A stretch of DNA of 64,000 bases from Arabidopsis thaliana (lineage: Eukaryota; Streptophyta; Magnoliopsida; Brassicales; Brassicaceae), in the NCBI RefSeq assembly GCF_000001735.4, contig NC_003075.7, positions 18,477,001 through 18,541,000 of the forward strand. The letters run 5' to 3'. Below, piece after piece: positions 50,285 to 62,653 of the stretch. Below the pieces are notes generated by a model. The model was not told the DNA's origin and ran no database searches. It saw only the letters and a list, made by a program, of their open reading frames with translations. The position numbers and the translations under genes are program-made. The first letter of the stretch is position 1, and every line of letters begins with the position of its first letter.

Positions 50285-50679
50285 GATGAGACGACGCCGT
50301 ATATATTTTATGAAACTACTTTTATATAATCGCCCAACCAAGTTTGGTCAATTCCGGTTACCAGAAGATAATTGGTCAAATTGTGAACAAACTTGTGTGT
50401 TGGTTTCTTGGTTCTTTTTGGGACACTTGAATTGTGTCTCCTTTACCTCTTCTTTTGTTGTTTTCAATAAAAACTTTTATTACCATTTCAATAAAAAGAT
50501 CATCAAATTAACAAATCTGCCTGTAATATATATATATTTGGTCAATTTAAATCTAATTGAGAATCTATGACATTTGTTTTTACTGTTAATATAAAGCTCT
50601 GTTTCGGTTTTCTGGTGACCAACAAACATAAAATGGTTTGTTATTTAATTACAAAAAGGCCCATTAGAGAAATATTGCA
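50285..50679. other. intergenic region
   Basis: CYP79B2 3' UTR and the short promoter of the PPR gene, with AAAAGGCCCATTAGAG (site II type) at about 50654-50669, 11 bases before the PPR ATG. Confidence 0.5.
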
Positions 50680-53007
50680 ATGTTGCGTCGTCTCTTGAAA
50701 CCCAATCTTGTTGTTACTCTACGCAAACTCTCTTCTTCTTCCGCAAGCTACGTCGATCGTCATATTAGTGTGATTCTCTGCGATCAGAGCTTGAGCTTAG
50801 AGTCTCTGCGCAAACACAACGCTCTTATCATCACCGGAGGACTCTCGGAAAACATCTTCGTCGCATCGAAGCTAATTTCATCTTACGCTTCTTACGGGAA
50901 ACCCAATTTGTCTTCCAGAGTCTTCCATTTGGTTACTCGAAGAGATATCTTTCTTTGGAATTCTATTATCAAAGCACATTTCTCCAATGGGGATTATGCT
51001 CGATCCTTGTGTTTCTTCTTCTCAATGCTCTTGTCTGGCCAATCCCCTGATCATTTCACTGCTCCCATGGTTGTTTCTGCTTGTGCGGAGCTTTTGTGGT
51101 TTCATGTTGGGACTTTCGTTCACGGGCTTGTTTTGAAACATGGAGGTTTTGATAGAAACACTGCTGTGGGAGCTTCCTTTGTGTATTTCTACTCAAAGTG
51201 TGGGTTTTTACAAGATGCGTGTCTTGTGTTCGACGAAATGCCTGACAGAGATGTTGTTGCTTGGACTGCCATTATATCTGGGCATGTGCAGAACGGCGAG
51301 AGCGAGGGAGGTTTGGGTTATCTTTGCAAGATGCATAGTGCTGGTTCTGATGTTGATAAGCCGAATCCCAGAACATTGGAATGCGGATTCCAAGCTTGTT
51401 CTAATCTGGGAGCTTTGAAAGAAGGAAGATGTCTTCATGGATTTGCGGTGAAAAATGGTTTAGCTTCTTCCAAGTTTGTCCAGTCTTCCATGTTTTCATT
51501 CTATTCGAAATCTGGGAATCCATCCGAGGCTTATCTTTCTTTCCGTGAACTTGGGGATGAAGATATGTTTTCATGGACTTCGATTATAGCGTCACTGGCG
51601 AGATCAGGTGACATGGAGGAAAGTTTTGATATGTTCTGGGAAATGCAGAACAAGGGAATGCACCCAGATGGGGTTGTCATTAGCTGTTTGATTAATGAAC
51701 TAGGTAAGATGATGCTTGTCCCTCAGGGTAAAGCCTTTCACGGGTTCGTCATAAGACATTGTTTCTCTTTAGACAGTACAGTTTGCAATTCCTTGTTATC
51801 GATGTACTGCAAATTCGAGCTTCTGTCTGTGGCTGAGAAGCTTTTCTGTAGGATAAGCGAAGAAGGAAACAAAGAAGCTTGGAATACAATGCTTAAAGGC
51901 TATGGTAAAATGAAATGTCACGTAAAGTGTATCGAGTTATTTAGAAAAATTCAGAATCTTGGAATTGAAATCGACTCTGCCAGCGCAACCTCTGTCATAT
52001 CTTCTTGTTCCCACATAGGAGCGGTGCTACTAGGGAAGTCGTTGCATTGCTATGTTGTCAAAACTAGCCTGGATCTTACCATCTCAGTGGTCAATTCCCT
52101 CATTGATTTGTATGGAAAAATGGGAGACTTGACTGTAGCTTGGAGGATGTTTTGTGAAGCAGATACTAACGTTATCACTTGGAACGCAATGATTGCGTCT
52201 TATGTTCACTGTGAGCAATCCGAAAAAGCCATTGCATTGTTCGATAGAATGGTTTCTGAGAATTTCAAACCCAGCTCAATAACTTTGGTGACTCTGCTTA
52301 TGGCTTGTGTCAATACTGGCTCTCTGGAGAGAGGACAGATGATTCATCGGTACATCACTGAAACAGAGCACGAGATGAATCTTTCTCTTTCAGCTGCTCT
52401 CATTGACATGTACGCGAAATGTGGCCACCTTGAAAAGTCACGAGAACTGTTTGATGCTGGAAATCAGAAGGATGCCGTTTGTTGGAATGTGATGATATCA
52501 GGTTATGGAATGCACGGAGATGTTGAATCGGCCATAGCACTTTTTGATCAAATGGAAGAGTCTGATGTTAAACCAACCGGACCTACATTTCTTGCGCTTC
52601 TATCGGCTTGCACGCACGCTGGTTTAGTAGAACAAGGGAAAAAACTATTTCTCAAGATGCATCAGTACGATGTGAAACCCAACTTAAAGCATTACTCTTG
52701 TCTTGTGGATCTTCTTTCCAGGTCTGGTAATTTGGAGGAAGCTGAAAGCACAGTCATGTCTATGCCATTCTCACCAGACGGGGTCATATGGGGAACATTG
52801 TTGAGCTCATGCATGACCCATGGGGAGTTTGAGATGGGAATTCGAATGGCAGAACGTGCGGTTGCTAGTGATCCGCAGAACGATGGGTATTATATAATGC
52901 TTGCGAACATGTACAGTGCTGCAGGTAAGTGGGAAGAAGCGGAAAGGGCACGAGAGATGATGAGGGAAAGCGGAGTTGGTAAGAGAGCTGGTCATAGTGT
53001 AGTCTAA
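50680..53007 (+). CDS. PLS-type pentatricopeptide repeat protein, likely mitochondrial
   Basis: Intronless, 775 residues. The N-terminus ([21 protein letters not shown]) is basic and Ser-rich with no acid, typical of mitochondrial targeting. About 18-20 PPR motifs in P-L-S order follow, for example [43 protein letters not shown] and [21 protein letters not shown]. The last ~80 residues resemble an E domain ([20 protein letters not shown]), ending without a DYW domain. Such proteins bind organelle RNA and commonly direct C-to-U editing with a DYW partner; the target is unknown. I recall it as At4g39952. Confidence 0.93.
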
Positions 53008-53572
53008 TAATCTTTGATACAATGAATATCCTTGTGATTCATCTGTTTGAAACACATGTTCAATGGACAATGATGCATAGATTAGAAGATTAATTAGCTC
53101 ACCAAATAAGTAAAATTACGAGTCGATTACGACCACTTTAATTTTGGTTACACACATTGATCATGACTTGTTTTGAAGAAGAAACAATTTACGTAAAGAA
53201 TAAACAAAAATGGGAGCAGACACGTTTCCTTTCCCTTGGAATATTTTACATAGATTTGCATTCACTGTATCAGAAAAAAAAAAAAAATATATATATATAT
53301 ATATATATTTTACATTAGTAATTTTATACTATTTGTCTCTATCACATACAACTTTATTATTTTTTAATTCTTGTGGGAATAAAATTTCAAAGGCAGGAAC
53401 GGGAAGTCCACCAAAAAGGTGTTATTGTAAGGAATCAAAACATGTCACGTAATCACTAAGAATTATATTGTAATTATTTTTAATCCAATTCTTATTAATT
53501 ACCTTTTTTTTATTAAGGTCACTTGTACTTGTCTCTGTCTCTGCAAGTCTCATCAGAAGAGGAAGAGAATCA
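53008..53572. other. intergenic region
   Basis: 3' UTR of the PPR gene, an A-run followed by an (AT)n microsatellite at about 53287-53309, and the promoter of the hydrolase gene. Nothing else seen. Confidence 0.5.
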
Positions 53573-55088
53573 ATGGCGAGTTGCTTCAGCTACGTGTCTT
53601 CTCGTAACAAATGTTACCAATACAGCTTCTCTCGTGCTGGTCTCCGATCATCTACCTCCGATCTTGGCGACGGCACCGTCTTCCACTGTTGGATCCCACT
53701 TACTCACATCCACACCAAGCCCACGCTCCTCCTCCTTCACGGGATCGGAGCTAACGCTATGTGGCAGTGGGACCGCTTCATCGACCGTTTTATCCCCCGC
53801 TTCAACGTCTACGTACCGGACCTCATCTTCTTTGGCGACTCCTACACCACTCGTCCCGACCGCTCAGAGTCTTTCCAGGCGACTTGTGTCATGAAGGCGA
53901 TGGATGCTTACGGTGTTAGGACCATGACCGTCGCTGGCCTCAGCTACGGTGGTTTTGTGGCCTACTCCTTGGCGGCGCAGTTTAAGGAGAGGGTAGATCG
54001 AGTTGTGCTAATATGCGCCGGTGTTGCTCTGGAGGAGAAAGACTCGGAGGATGGTATGTTCAAAGTGAAGAGCCCGGAGGAAGCGGCGGCTGTTTTGTTT
54101 CCTCAGTCTCCTTCGATGCTCCGGCGGCTTCTCCAGTTATCTTTCTATAAACCGCCGATTTGGATCCCTTCTTGCTTTGCCATGGACTACATTCATGTAA
54201 GTCTTCACCTTTTTTCACTCTTACTATTTCTATTTTTCTATGATGATTGATGCTTGTGAAATGTTAATAATGGGAATCTTTCATATATAGGCTCGTTTAT
54301 TGTTGATTAGGGATGGAATGAAATAATCTTCCGATGAAGCTTAGTATCAATAAGTTTAGTCCTTTTGTGTATTCTTTCATTTAAATGGGCCCACCACATA
54401 CTTTTGAGTTTTACAGACAAAATGTTTGTGTGATTATTATGGTGTTGAGTTGTTTAGTTTAGTTTCAAAGGCATCACTCTTTGATGTAAGCTAGACTAAG
54501 AGTAGTTTGTTTGAAAAGAGTATTTGTATTCTGATGTTGTGAGGATTTGTTGCAAGGTAATGTGTAAAGACTATCTTCAAGAAAGGAAAGAACTTGTGGA
54601 AGCTCTGCATAAGGGTAGAAGATTCGCCAATCTTCCAAAGATAACACAGGTGATCTCTCTCTCTCTCTCTCAGTTCATACAAATCTATATAAATTTAAAG
54701 ATTATCATTGTTTGAATCCTGGTAACATTGATATGCAGCCGACATTGATGATATGGGGAGAGGAAGATCAAGTATTTCCAGTTGAATTAGCTCATAGATT
54801 GAAAAGGTTTTCTAATTTCATTATCACATTTTTCCATAATCATCATCATTTTTTTCTAAATGAATTGTCTTGTGTTGTTGTTTCAGATATTTAGGGGAAG
54901 ACAGAGCACAATTGGTGTTACTGAAGAAGACAGGACATGCGATTAATGAAGAGAAACCAAAAGAGATGTACAAACACATGAAATCTTTTCTTTGCACTGA
55001 CGCAATGATTCCTCAGAATCACCAGATCAATGCTAAGAGACTCATGTTAGCAAACTTGATATCCCCAGATCAGCAGATCAACAAGTGA
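53573..55088 (+). CDS. alpha/beta-hydrolase fold protein
   Basis: Four exons (53573-54196, 54557-54649, 54739-54806, 54887-55088) encode 328 residues. Oxyanion motif LLLHGIGANAMWQW and nucleophile elbow AGLSYGGFVAYSL (GLSYGG, Ser near 128). The acid is probably within WGEEDQVFPVELAHRL, and the catalytic His in LLKKTGHAINEEKPKEM. The triad is thus complete. No transit or signal peptide is obvious. The substrate is unknown; plant relatives act on esters and lipids. I recall it as At4g39955. Confidence 0.92.
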
Positions 55089-55314
55089 TGTTACTGCAGA
55101 AAAAAAAAAAGTGTTGTTAGAAGACATAATAGTTAATCATGTTTTTAGCTTGTCCCTAAATGTGATTTGTATCGTTATTGTTAAAGAAAGACATTGCTTC
55201 TAATAGTTGGAATTAAGAATACTTTTATTTCAAGAAAGTAATAATCATGTTCTTGAAGCTTGCCTTTTCTTTCTCATAAGGTTGTCAATTTTATTTAATC
55301 TCGTAGTACTAAAA

Positions 55315-55354
<40 letters not shown>

Positions 55355-56074
55355 TTTCTCATTTGATCAAATAAAATTATATTGGGTTGCTTTAATTTTC
55401 AGCCCTATACTAGTTGAAATCTCAACATTCCACCCTAAACTTTTAGGCACTTGAAAAACCACCATAAATAATTTTAATCTCGATAAAACTACATGTACTT
55501 TCGGATTTGTTCTTAAAACTACGCCTCCAATTGAACCGACCAGTTAACCGATAATTATACATCCGGTTTGACTTACCCATAATTTAACCGAAACTAATCC
55601 GATTTTGACTCTATTTTAGCCTAATTTTGACCCACACAAAATGTAAATAAATTGTCTTATTAAGAAGTAAAAGTATTTTTATTAATTTGTATTTGTGATA
55701 AATAATTAAAAATATTAAATTATTACTTAATTTTAGCAAAACTTAATATGACAAAATATACCCCAAATTATATTTTGAGCTACATTTTGTTATAAAATTT
55801 TGATAATATACAAACATATACATTTTCCTTTTGGCAATCATTTATATTTTTTTATAAATCTAAAGCTATGTCTTTTTTAAAACAAAAATATTCATTTTTC
55901 TTGAAATTATAATATATGACCTTTGAACTCTATATGTAATGAAATTCAAAATATATGCCAAATTTATTTTTATAGATATCCGTAAACACCACAATCAAAG
56001 TATATATTATGGTATTTATAAATTTATTTTTCTTTATAGATTCAGTTTTCTTTTTATATATTCAAGATGAGTTA

Positions 56075-56105
<31 letters not shown>

Positions 56106-57193
56106 GATTATGGTGTTTTTAAAAAGAAAATGACCTTTGAATTATTAAATTTAGAGTATATACCAAATACATTTATATATATAACACCATTGTATTTATA
56201 AAAAGAATTTGTTGTCTATTTTGTTATATTATTTTGCGGTATATTTTGTTTATTACCAAAATATATACTAAAATTTTATTATGTAATTTTGTGTGGTATA
56301 TTTTGTTATTTTATTATTTTGGTAAAATTAATTAATTTATTTTTAATTTTTTATAAAAATAAATGAAAATAAATAAAATGTATTTTTCTTCTAAAGAATA
56401 TATTTTTTGGGTATAAATTGGGTTAAAATAGAGTCAAAATCGGATTAGTTTTGGTCAAACCGGATGTATAATTATCGGTTAACTGGTTGGTTCAATTGGA
56501 GGCGTAGTTTTAAGAACAAATCCGAAAGTACATGTAGTTTTATCGAGATTAAAATTGTTTATGGTAGTTTTTCAAGTGGCTAAAAGTTTCGGGTGGAATG
56601 TTGAGATTCTAACTAGTATAGGGCTGAAAATTTAGGCAACCCAATTATATTTACTAAAACTACTAATAAATGATAACGAAAAACAAATTGTAAAAATAGT
56701 TTAATTTAAGGGGTAAAGTTGGAAGTTGGAAGAGTGAGAGAGAGTTGTCTTGTTTCATTTGAGTCTACTCGTTTTTTCTTATCTATCGCAAAACTCTCCC
56801 GTCGTCACCATTCGATTACGGTATGATTCAGCTTCTCTCGTTTGATTAGAGTCATCCATAGAATGTTGTTTTTCTATGTTTTCCTTCACTTGTCTTGATT
56901 TTTCCTCTAACTAAATGGTGGTGGCTCCAAGCTCGTGTTTTTACAGATTTGTTCACTCGAATTTCTTTAGAAAGCTGTGATTTTTTTCTGCTTAGTGGTT
57001 GAAGAATTCGTATGTTTCGTAATGGGTGCAAGCTTATTTGCGGTGAAAGTGAAACTCTTTTTGTCTCGGGTCGAAATTTCATGAAAATTGCATATAATCT
57101 TCTTAGGTTTTTAAAGCTTTCAACTTTCGGTTTGTTTGTTGAAGAAATTGGGTTTTGTTAGCTGAATCTAGTTCTTGTGTTGCAGGGAGTGTA
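55089..57193. other. interval with a long-TIR transposon and the DnaJ leader
   Basis: 3' UTR of the hydrolase gene, an (AT)n run with poly-T at about 55316-55357, the MULE at 55384-56642, then the promoter and leader of the DnaJ gene. The leader appears to contain an intron from 56821 (GTATGA donor) to 57185 (TGCAG), eight bases before the ATG. Confidence 0.65.
55384..56642. mobile_element. non-autonomous Mutator-like element with ~245-bp inverted ends
   Basis: Both ends start GGGTTGC (right end on the other strand) and are flanked by the same 9 bases, AATTATATT, at 55375-55383 and 56643-56651, the target duplication size of Mutator-like elements. The inverted arms run about 55384-55632 and 56398-56642 and pair over most of their length (shared words include ACATCCGGTTTGAC and AGTACATGTAGTTTTATC on opposite strands), with an 18-base block present only in the left arm. 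The middle ~760 bp is AT-rich and has no transposase frame. The intact target duplication and high arm similarity suggest fairly recent insertion. Confidence 0.9.
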
Positions 57194-59320
57194 ATGGCTC
57201 TTATACAATTTGGAAGTTCATGTGTTGCTCAATGGGGGATTCTTCGTCCTCGGTTTGCTGTTAAAGCTTTTTATCCAAGCAGATTGGAGTCTCACCAAGA
57301 CAAGTATGATTGTTGTAGAATTTTAATGCTTTGTTGAGTTATATTATTATCTGAAAGGCTAATTGAATTGTTTTTCTTTTGTTAACCTTTTGCAGTTGCA
57401 TCAGCCAAATAAATTGTCTGGGAGCTTCAAGGTCGAGTATGTTTGCACAGGGCTCTTTACCCTTCTTGTCATTGACGGGAGTATCTCCTAATACACATTC
57501 TCGTAGAGGAGCTCGCTTCACTGTTAGAGCTGATACTGTATGTTTACATACCCTTTCTTTTAGACTTTGAATGAAGCTTTTTTTTTTTTTTTTTTTTTTT
57601 GCTGAAGAGTGTGTGTATTTGTGTGTTCAATTTCCAGGATTTCTATTCTGTCCTTGGAGTCTCGAAAAATGCAACCAAAGCTGAGATTAAAAGCGGTATG
57701 CAATTCTATTTCACTGAGTTCCCTAATCAGGAAAATGCAACACTCATGTGTAGCATTGATGTTTCTCTTTGATGAGCTTCATGTGTTCAGCTTTTAAGTT
57801 GTGCTTTTCTATAGTTTGACAATGATTCTACTCTGCACCTATTTTGCAGCTTATCGGAAGCTCGCTAGGAGTTATCATCCAGATGTGAACAAGTAAGTGA
57901 AGGGTTTAGTTTACTTTGTATCCAGTATAAGGTCTTCGTCTGTTTATATTATTTACCTTCCTGCATCAAGATTGGTGTGTTTCTTGTTACAACTCGATTA
58001 CAATATTTGAGAAACGCTCAGTCTAGAAAATTATTGCAATTCGTTGGTTAAGTCTCTCCTTATATGAACGAACATACGACCACCAACCTGTAAAATTTTG
58101 ATGAAGAATTTCTGAAACTGCTTCAAAAGGTTTCAGTTGTCACAGTTCTGTTTACACTTTGATTACAGGGATGCTGGGGCAGAAGATAAATTTAAAGAAA
58201 TAAGTAATGCATATGAGGTAAAGTCCTTTAGATGTGTTTTTTTATCATTCTGCTGATACTTGAAGAGCCTAAACATTGTTTTTATTATTTTCTTGCAGAT
58301 CTTATCAGATGATGAGAAAAGATCTCTATACGACAGATATGGCGAGGCAGGAGTTAAAGGCGCTGGAATGGGAGGCATGGGGGTAAGTATATATGTTTCT
58401 CTAAGACATTTGAATCAACATTCTGATGATAAGAATCTTATCTGAAATTGTTAATTTTGCAGGATTATAGTAATCCGTTTGATCTATTTGAGTCATTATT
58501 CGAAGGAATGGGTGGGATGGGAGGAATGGGCGGTGGAATGGGTAGTAGAGGTTCAAGGAGCAGAGCTATCGATGGTGAAGATGAGTATTACTCACTAATC
58601 TTGAATTTCAAAGAAGCGGTTTTCGGTATTGAGAAAGAAATTGAGATATCTCGGTTAGAGAGCTGTGGGACTTGCAATGGTTCTGGAGCTAAAGCGGGAA
58701 CCAAACCAACCAAATGCAAAACATGTGGCGGGCAAGGACAGGTGGTAGCATCAACGAGGACACCACTCGGTGTATTCCAACAAGTGATGACTTGCTCTCC
58801 GTGTAACGGAACTGGGGAGATATCAAAACCGTGTGGTGCATGCTCAGGAGATGGACGTGTGAGAAGGACAAAGCGGATTAGTCTTAAAGTTCCTGCGGGT
58901 GTGGATTCTGGAAGTAGGTTAAGAGTGAGGGGAGAAGGGAATGCAGGAAAGAGAGGTGGATCACCGGGAGATCTCTTTGCGGTTATTGAGGTTATTCCAG
59001 ATCCGGTTTTGAAGCGTGATGATACAAATATACTTTATACGTGTAAGATATCGTATGTAGATGCCATATTGGGGACGACTTTGAAGGTACCAACAGTGGA
59101 TGGAGAGGTGGATTTGAAAGTACCGGCAGGGACACAACCAAGCACGACATTGGTGATGGCTAAAAAAGGAGTTCCGGTTTTGAATAAGAGCAAGATGAGA
59201 GGTGATCAGTTAGTGAGAGTGCAAGTTGAGATTCCTAAGAGATTGAGTAAAGAAGAGAAGATGCTTGTTGAGGAGCTGGCTGATATGAGCAAGAACAAGG
59301 TAGCTAATAGCAGGAGATAA
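57194..59320 (+). CDS. DJA5: chloroplast DnaJ/Hsp40 co-chaperone (DJA5)
   Basis: Seven coding exons (57194-57303, 57396-57537, 57638-57695, 57850-57892, 58169-58217, 58299-58382, 58463-59320) encode 447 residues. A Ser/Arg-rich transit peptide covers about 1-80, ending near FTVRADT. The J domain starts at 85, with HPD at 113-115. A Gly/Met-rich G/F region ([13 protein letters not shown]) follows. Four zinc-finger repeats are seen: [24 protein letters not shown] and CGACSGDG. Then comes the bacterial-type substrate-binding C-terminal domain. It is a type A J-protein that stimulates plastid Hsp70. DJA5/DJA6 have been linked to plastid iron-sulfur cluster assembly (knowledge). The number DJA5 is from memory. 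Confidence 0.95.
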
Positions 59321-59677
59321 ACCAACACACAATATTAGTGAAATGTGATGTTATATAGATTCATCATTCTCTGCTTGTCGTCTTTCTAATGGTTCGTCTA
59401 ACGATGGAGAAGATAAGCAAGAGGCAAAAGAAAGACTTATTAGGTGAGAGGAAAATTTGAAGAACTCTGGTTTTGGGTTTTCCTCTTCAATTTTTGTGTT
59501 TTACTTTTAAAACAAATTTTATGGATTTATCAGGATTCAGGGTAGGTCTTGATTGTATTGTACTGCTATTTTTATACATTTGAATCTTCTTTTCTTATTA
59601 ATGAAAATTTTATCAAACATAAACAACAAATGTACAGTTGCAGAAGAACAGTCAGAAATGAATAGGAGACAAATGTC
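59321..59677. other. region between convergent genes
   Basis: 3' UTRs of the DnaJ gene (plus) and the HAD gene (minus). No other feature. Confidence 0.5.
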
Positions 59678-61429
59678 TTAAGCTGCAGTGACTATTGTTT
59701 GAAGCAGAGTTTCCAAGTCCTTCAATCTACAAACAACAAGGAAACACCATAAAGTTAGCAGATGGGTACGAGGAACAGAGAGAACCTTTACGCATAATTT
59801 TTGTGAGAAACTTCAAGTTTGATATATGATCCTACTTACTTCACATTGCTGAGATCAGGGTATACGGCAATCGCATCATTGAAATTCTGGATAAAAAAAA
59901 ACAAAGTTTCCGCCTGTTCTTAAACCAAAGAGCAAAAGAATAGAGAAGTGAAGAAGATGTTGTTGTTGTAGACCAGACCTGATCAGAGGTTGAAGAAGTG
60001 TACGTGATCACACATGACATCCCTGCTTTTGTAGCAGCCTATATATAGATTAAAAGTCAAGGCATTTTAAGATTTTCTTTCAAGAATAGCGAGGACAAGC
60101 AAAAGATAAGACTTTTGACCTGCAGGCCAATCACACTGTCCTCTACGACCAAACAGTCTTTCACTGAAACACCTAGCTTCTGCAATCAACCAACATATAC
60201 AGAATGTGAAACTTGGGCTAATTCTTCTTGTTAAGTTATATTAACTTTCATTTTACTTGGGAGTTATATTACCTCGGCAGCTGTAATATATATCGAAGGA
60301 TCGGGTTTTTTCTCCTTAACATCATCCCCTACAAAGCCAAATATACAACCAAATGGATTCAAACTTTAGAAAAGTGTTTAACACATAAAATGCAAGTATA
60401 AGAAGAGAGAGAATGTGATGAAATCACCTGCAAGGAAGCAATCAAGTCCTTGGAACCGCTCCTAAACGACATAAAGTATAATCGATAAAGAAAAAACTTG
60501 AAAGAAGCATGGTAGATCAGAGATTGGCGAAAGGAAACAACTTACGATATCGATTAGATTCTCGAGACATAAGATTACTGAACTCTTTGTAGCTGCAGAA
60601 CAAACAGCTAGTTTTTTCCCCTGAAAGCATTTCAAGAACCTATTCTCATAAAGAGCTAAAAATACAGTTTAGACAATTATAAAAGGCTAAAAAGAAGATC
60701 TTATTACAGCAGCTTTTGCTTCATCCATTAGTCTTATTACACCAGGTCTTGGTTCTACCTGAAAGTAAAAAGCAGAGAGAGTTAGTTTCTCTCAGAGTAA
60801 GTAATCCCAAAACTACGATTTGGCTACTTACACTTCCTGATTTTATGATTTCTTTATACCTCTCAGTTTTCCAATCCTGCAAAAGATAAGAATCCAATCT
60901 TTTAACATCAACATTGCAGTAAATTATAGATTTGGTTCTTCTTCAGGCAAGTGACCTGAAGAGTATCGATTAACTTGGCTCGATCATCGTCATTCTGAGG
61001 AGGAGAGTCAAAAATGGTGGAAGTTGGCCATCCATTTTCTTTGAAATACCAACGCATTTTCGGTTTCCCACCTCCGACTAGATTCTGAAACTTATCGTAG
61101 AACTCGAGGCTCCAATCGAGAGACTCAGAGGAAGAAGGAGGACATCGAACATCGAAATGCGAGAAAGCATCGTTGTAAGCTTGACGGTGTAGATTCTCGG
61201 ATTCGAGAATCACGCCGTCGCAATCGAAAATCAGAGCTTCTAGAGAACGTAAAGGCAATGCCGAGACAGGAGAAGAAACTCTAGATTTCGAATAAACGCT
61301 TCTTGATTTGAAACGCAGCGTTTGGAAACGAGGAAAGCCGATGAGCGACGAGGAAGAAGTAACGGAGGAGGAACCAGCGGTGGATGATGGAGAGAAGAGA
61401 ATCGCAGAGTGGTTGCAAGAAACCGCCAT
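59678..61429 (-). CDS. chloroplast HAD-superfamily (CbbY-like) phosphatase
   Basis: Ten exons on the minus strand (60956-61429, 60832-60876, 60708-60758, 60546-60620, 60428-60461, 60273-60328, 60120-60179, 59979-60038, 59840-59886, 59678-59726) encode 316 residues, all in phase. A Ser/Arg-rich transit peptide covers about 1-58. HAD motif I FDCDGV has nucleophile D69 and acid/base D71. Motif II is VCSAAT, motif III KKPDPSIY and motif IV VEDSVIG. The spacing, with a cap domain between motifs I and II, is that of CbbY/beta-phosphoglucomutase-like enzymes, which hydrolyse sugar bisphosphates such as xylulose-1,5-bisphosphate. The substrate here is inferred. I recall it as At4g39970. Confidence 0.93.
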
Positions 61430-62653
61430 ATCGATGAATCTCTGTCTCTCTCTGGGTGTGTGTGGTTCTTCTCAAGATAAAATGAAAAAAAAAACAATCT
61501 GTGGTGGCTATAATTTGCGAAAACCTAATTTTCTTTACAAATAACGGTCAATAACTAACTTTTACCGCTCCATTTTTGTATTTTTGTTCAAATAATTAGT
61601 TGATGAATATTATAGGATTTTGAATAAGATTCTGTAAAATAATACTTTTTTGCAGATATAAAAAACTATCATCATCCAATAAAGACAGATTTTTTATAAG
61701 AAAAAAATCAAGCAATCAAGCATTTCCAAAACTATGATCCATTAAATGCTCTAAACTTATTGTAATGATTTTGGTAGGGGTTGATATTCGATTTTCTATC
61801 ACATTAATTTTATTTAAAATCCTTGTGTTTCATATATATAAAGGGAAGTTAGTATAAGATGGTGACAAATATTAAAAGGGCGTGGTCCATGAATTCATCA
61901 TATCTTATAAAAGGATTCAGTGTGTGTGTTAGGTGGTGATAAACACAAATTAGTCTTTAGATCATATGCAACTTGATGAGTGGTGGTAGATTTGGTTGGT
62001 GAAGGCTTTTTTTGTCATTAGCCCAATTTCCGGACTTCCCTTTAAATTTTTTTTTTGTCATCATCCAAATTTTGATAAGTGGCATCAAATTTCGAATGTT
62101 TTAAATGAGCTACCTAAAAAAGAAATATTATACGTAACGTGGCATAAATTAAGTTAACAAACATAAATATTGGAATATATTTTTATACTTTCCAAATTCT
62201 GGTTTTTCAACCTTTTGTTTTGTTTTGAGCTTTGTAAATCAACAACCAAAAGTTTTTAAATGTTATCTAGTATCTACCAAATTTTGGATCGGTTCAATCA
62301 AATTGAATCATTCTTTACTTTTTAGCATCATCTATTATAAAATTTATTTTTTACATGAAAAACGTTTCCTTTAACGGTGGCCAAAAGAGACAAAAGCTTC
62401 CACGTCGCCTGAAAAATATCTCAAAGCACACAATTTACATAAATACCCCTACGACGGCCAACAACCCTCTTTTTGGTACACTAGTGTTCTGTCTGCAAAA
62501 CAAAAAACTCTGAAAAGTCGAAACCAACCCTCTCCCTTATAAATACCTTCTTCTCTTTCCACATTGTCTTCTCTCTCCTCACATCAAAACCGCCTCCATT
62601 TCTCATTCTCTCTCTCTCTAAAAAACCAAATCCAGAGTCAGAGAAAATCTGTG
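61430..62653. other. intergenic region between divergent chloroplast-protein genes
   Basis: Leader of the HAD gene to about 61500, AT-rich DNA, then the DHS1 promoter. TATAAATA at 62539-62546 is a good TATA box, giving a CT-rich leader of roughly 80-90 bases. No ORF or repeat is convincing. Confidence 0.6.

Noticed and set aside
50808-51438. Possible tandem duplication within the PPR gene
   Set aside because: The similarity is the normal PPR motif periodicity, not a recent DNA duplication.
55316-55357. (AT)n plus poly-T run as part of the MULE
   Set aside because: It lies outside the 9-bp target duplication, so it is flanking DNA.
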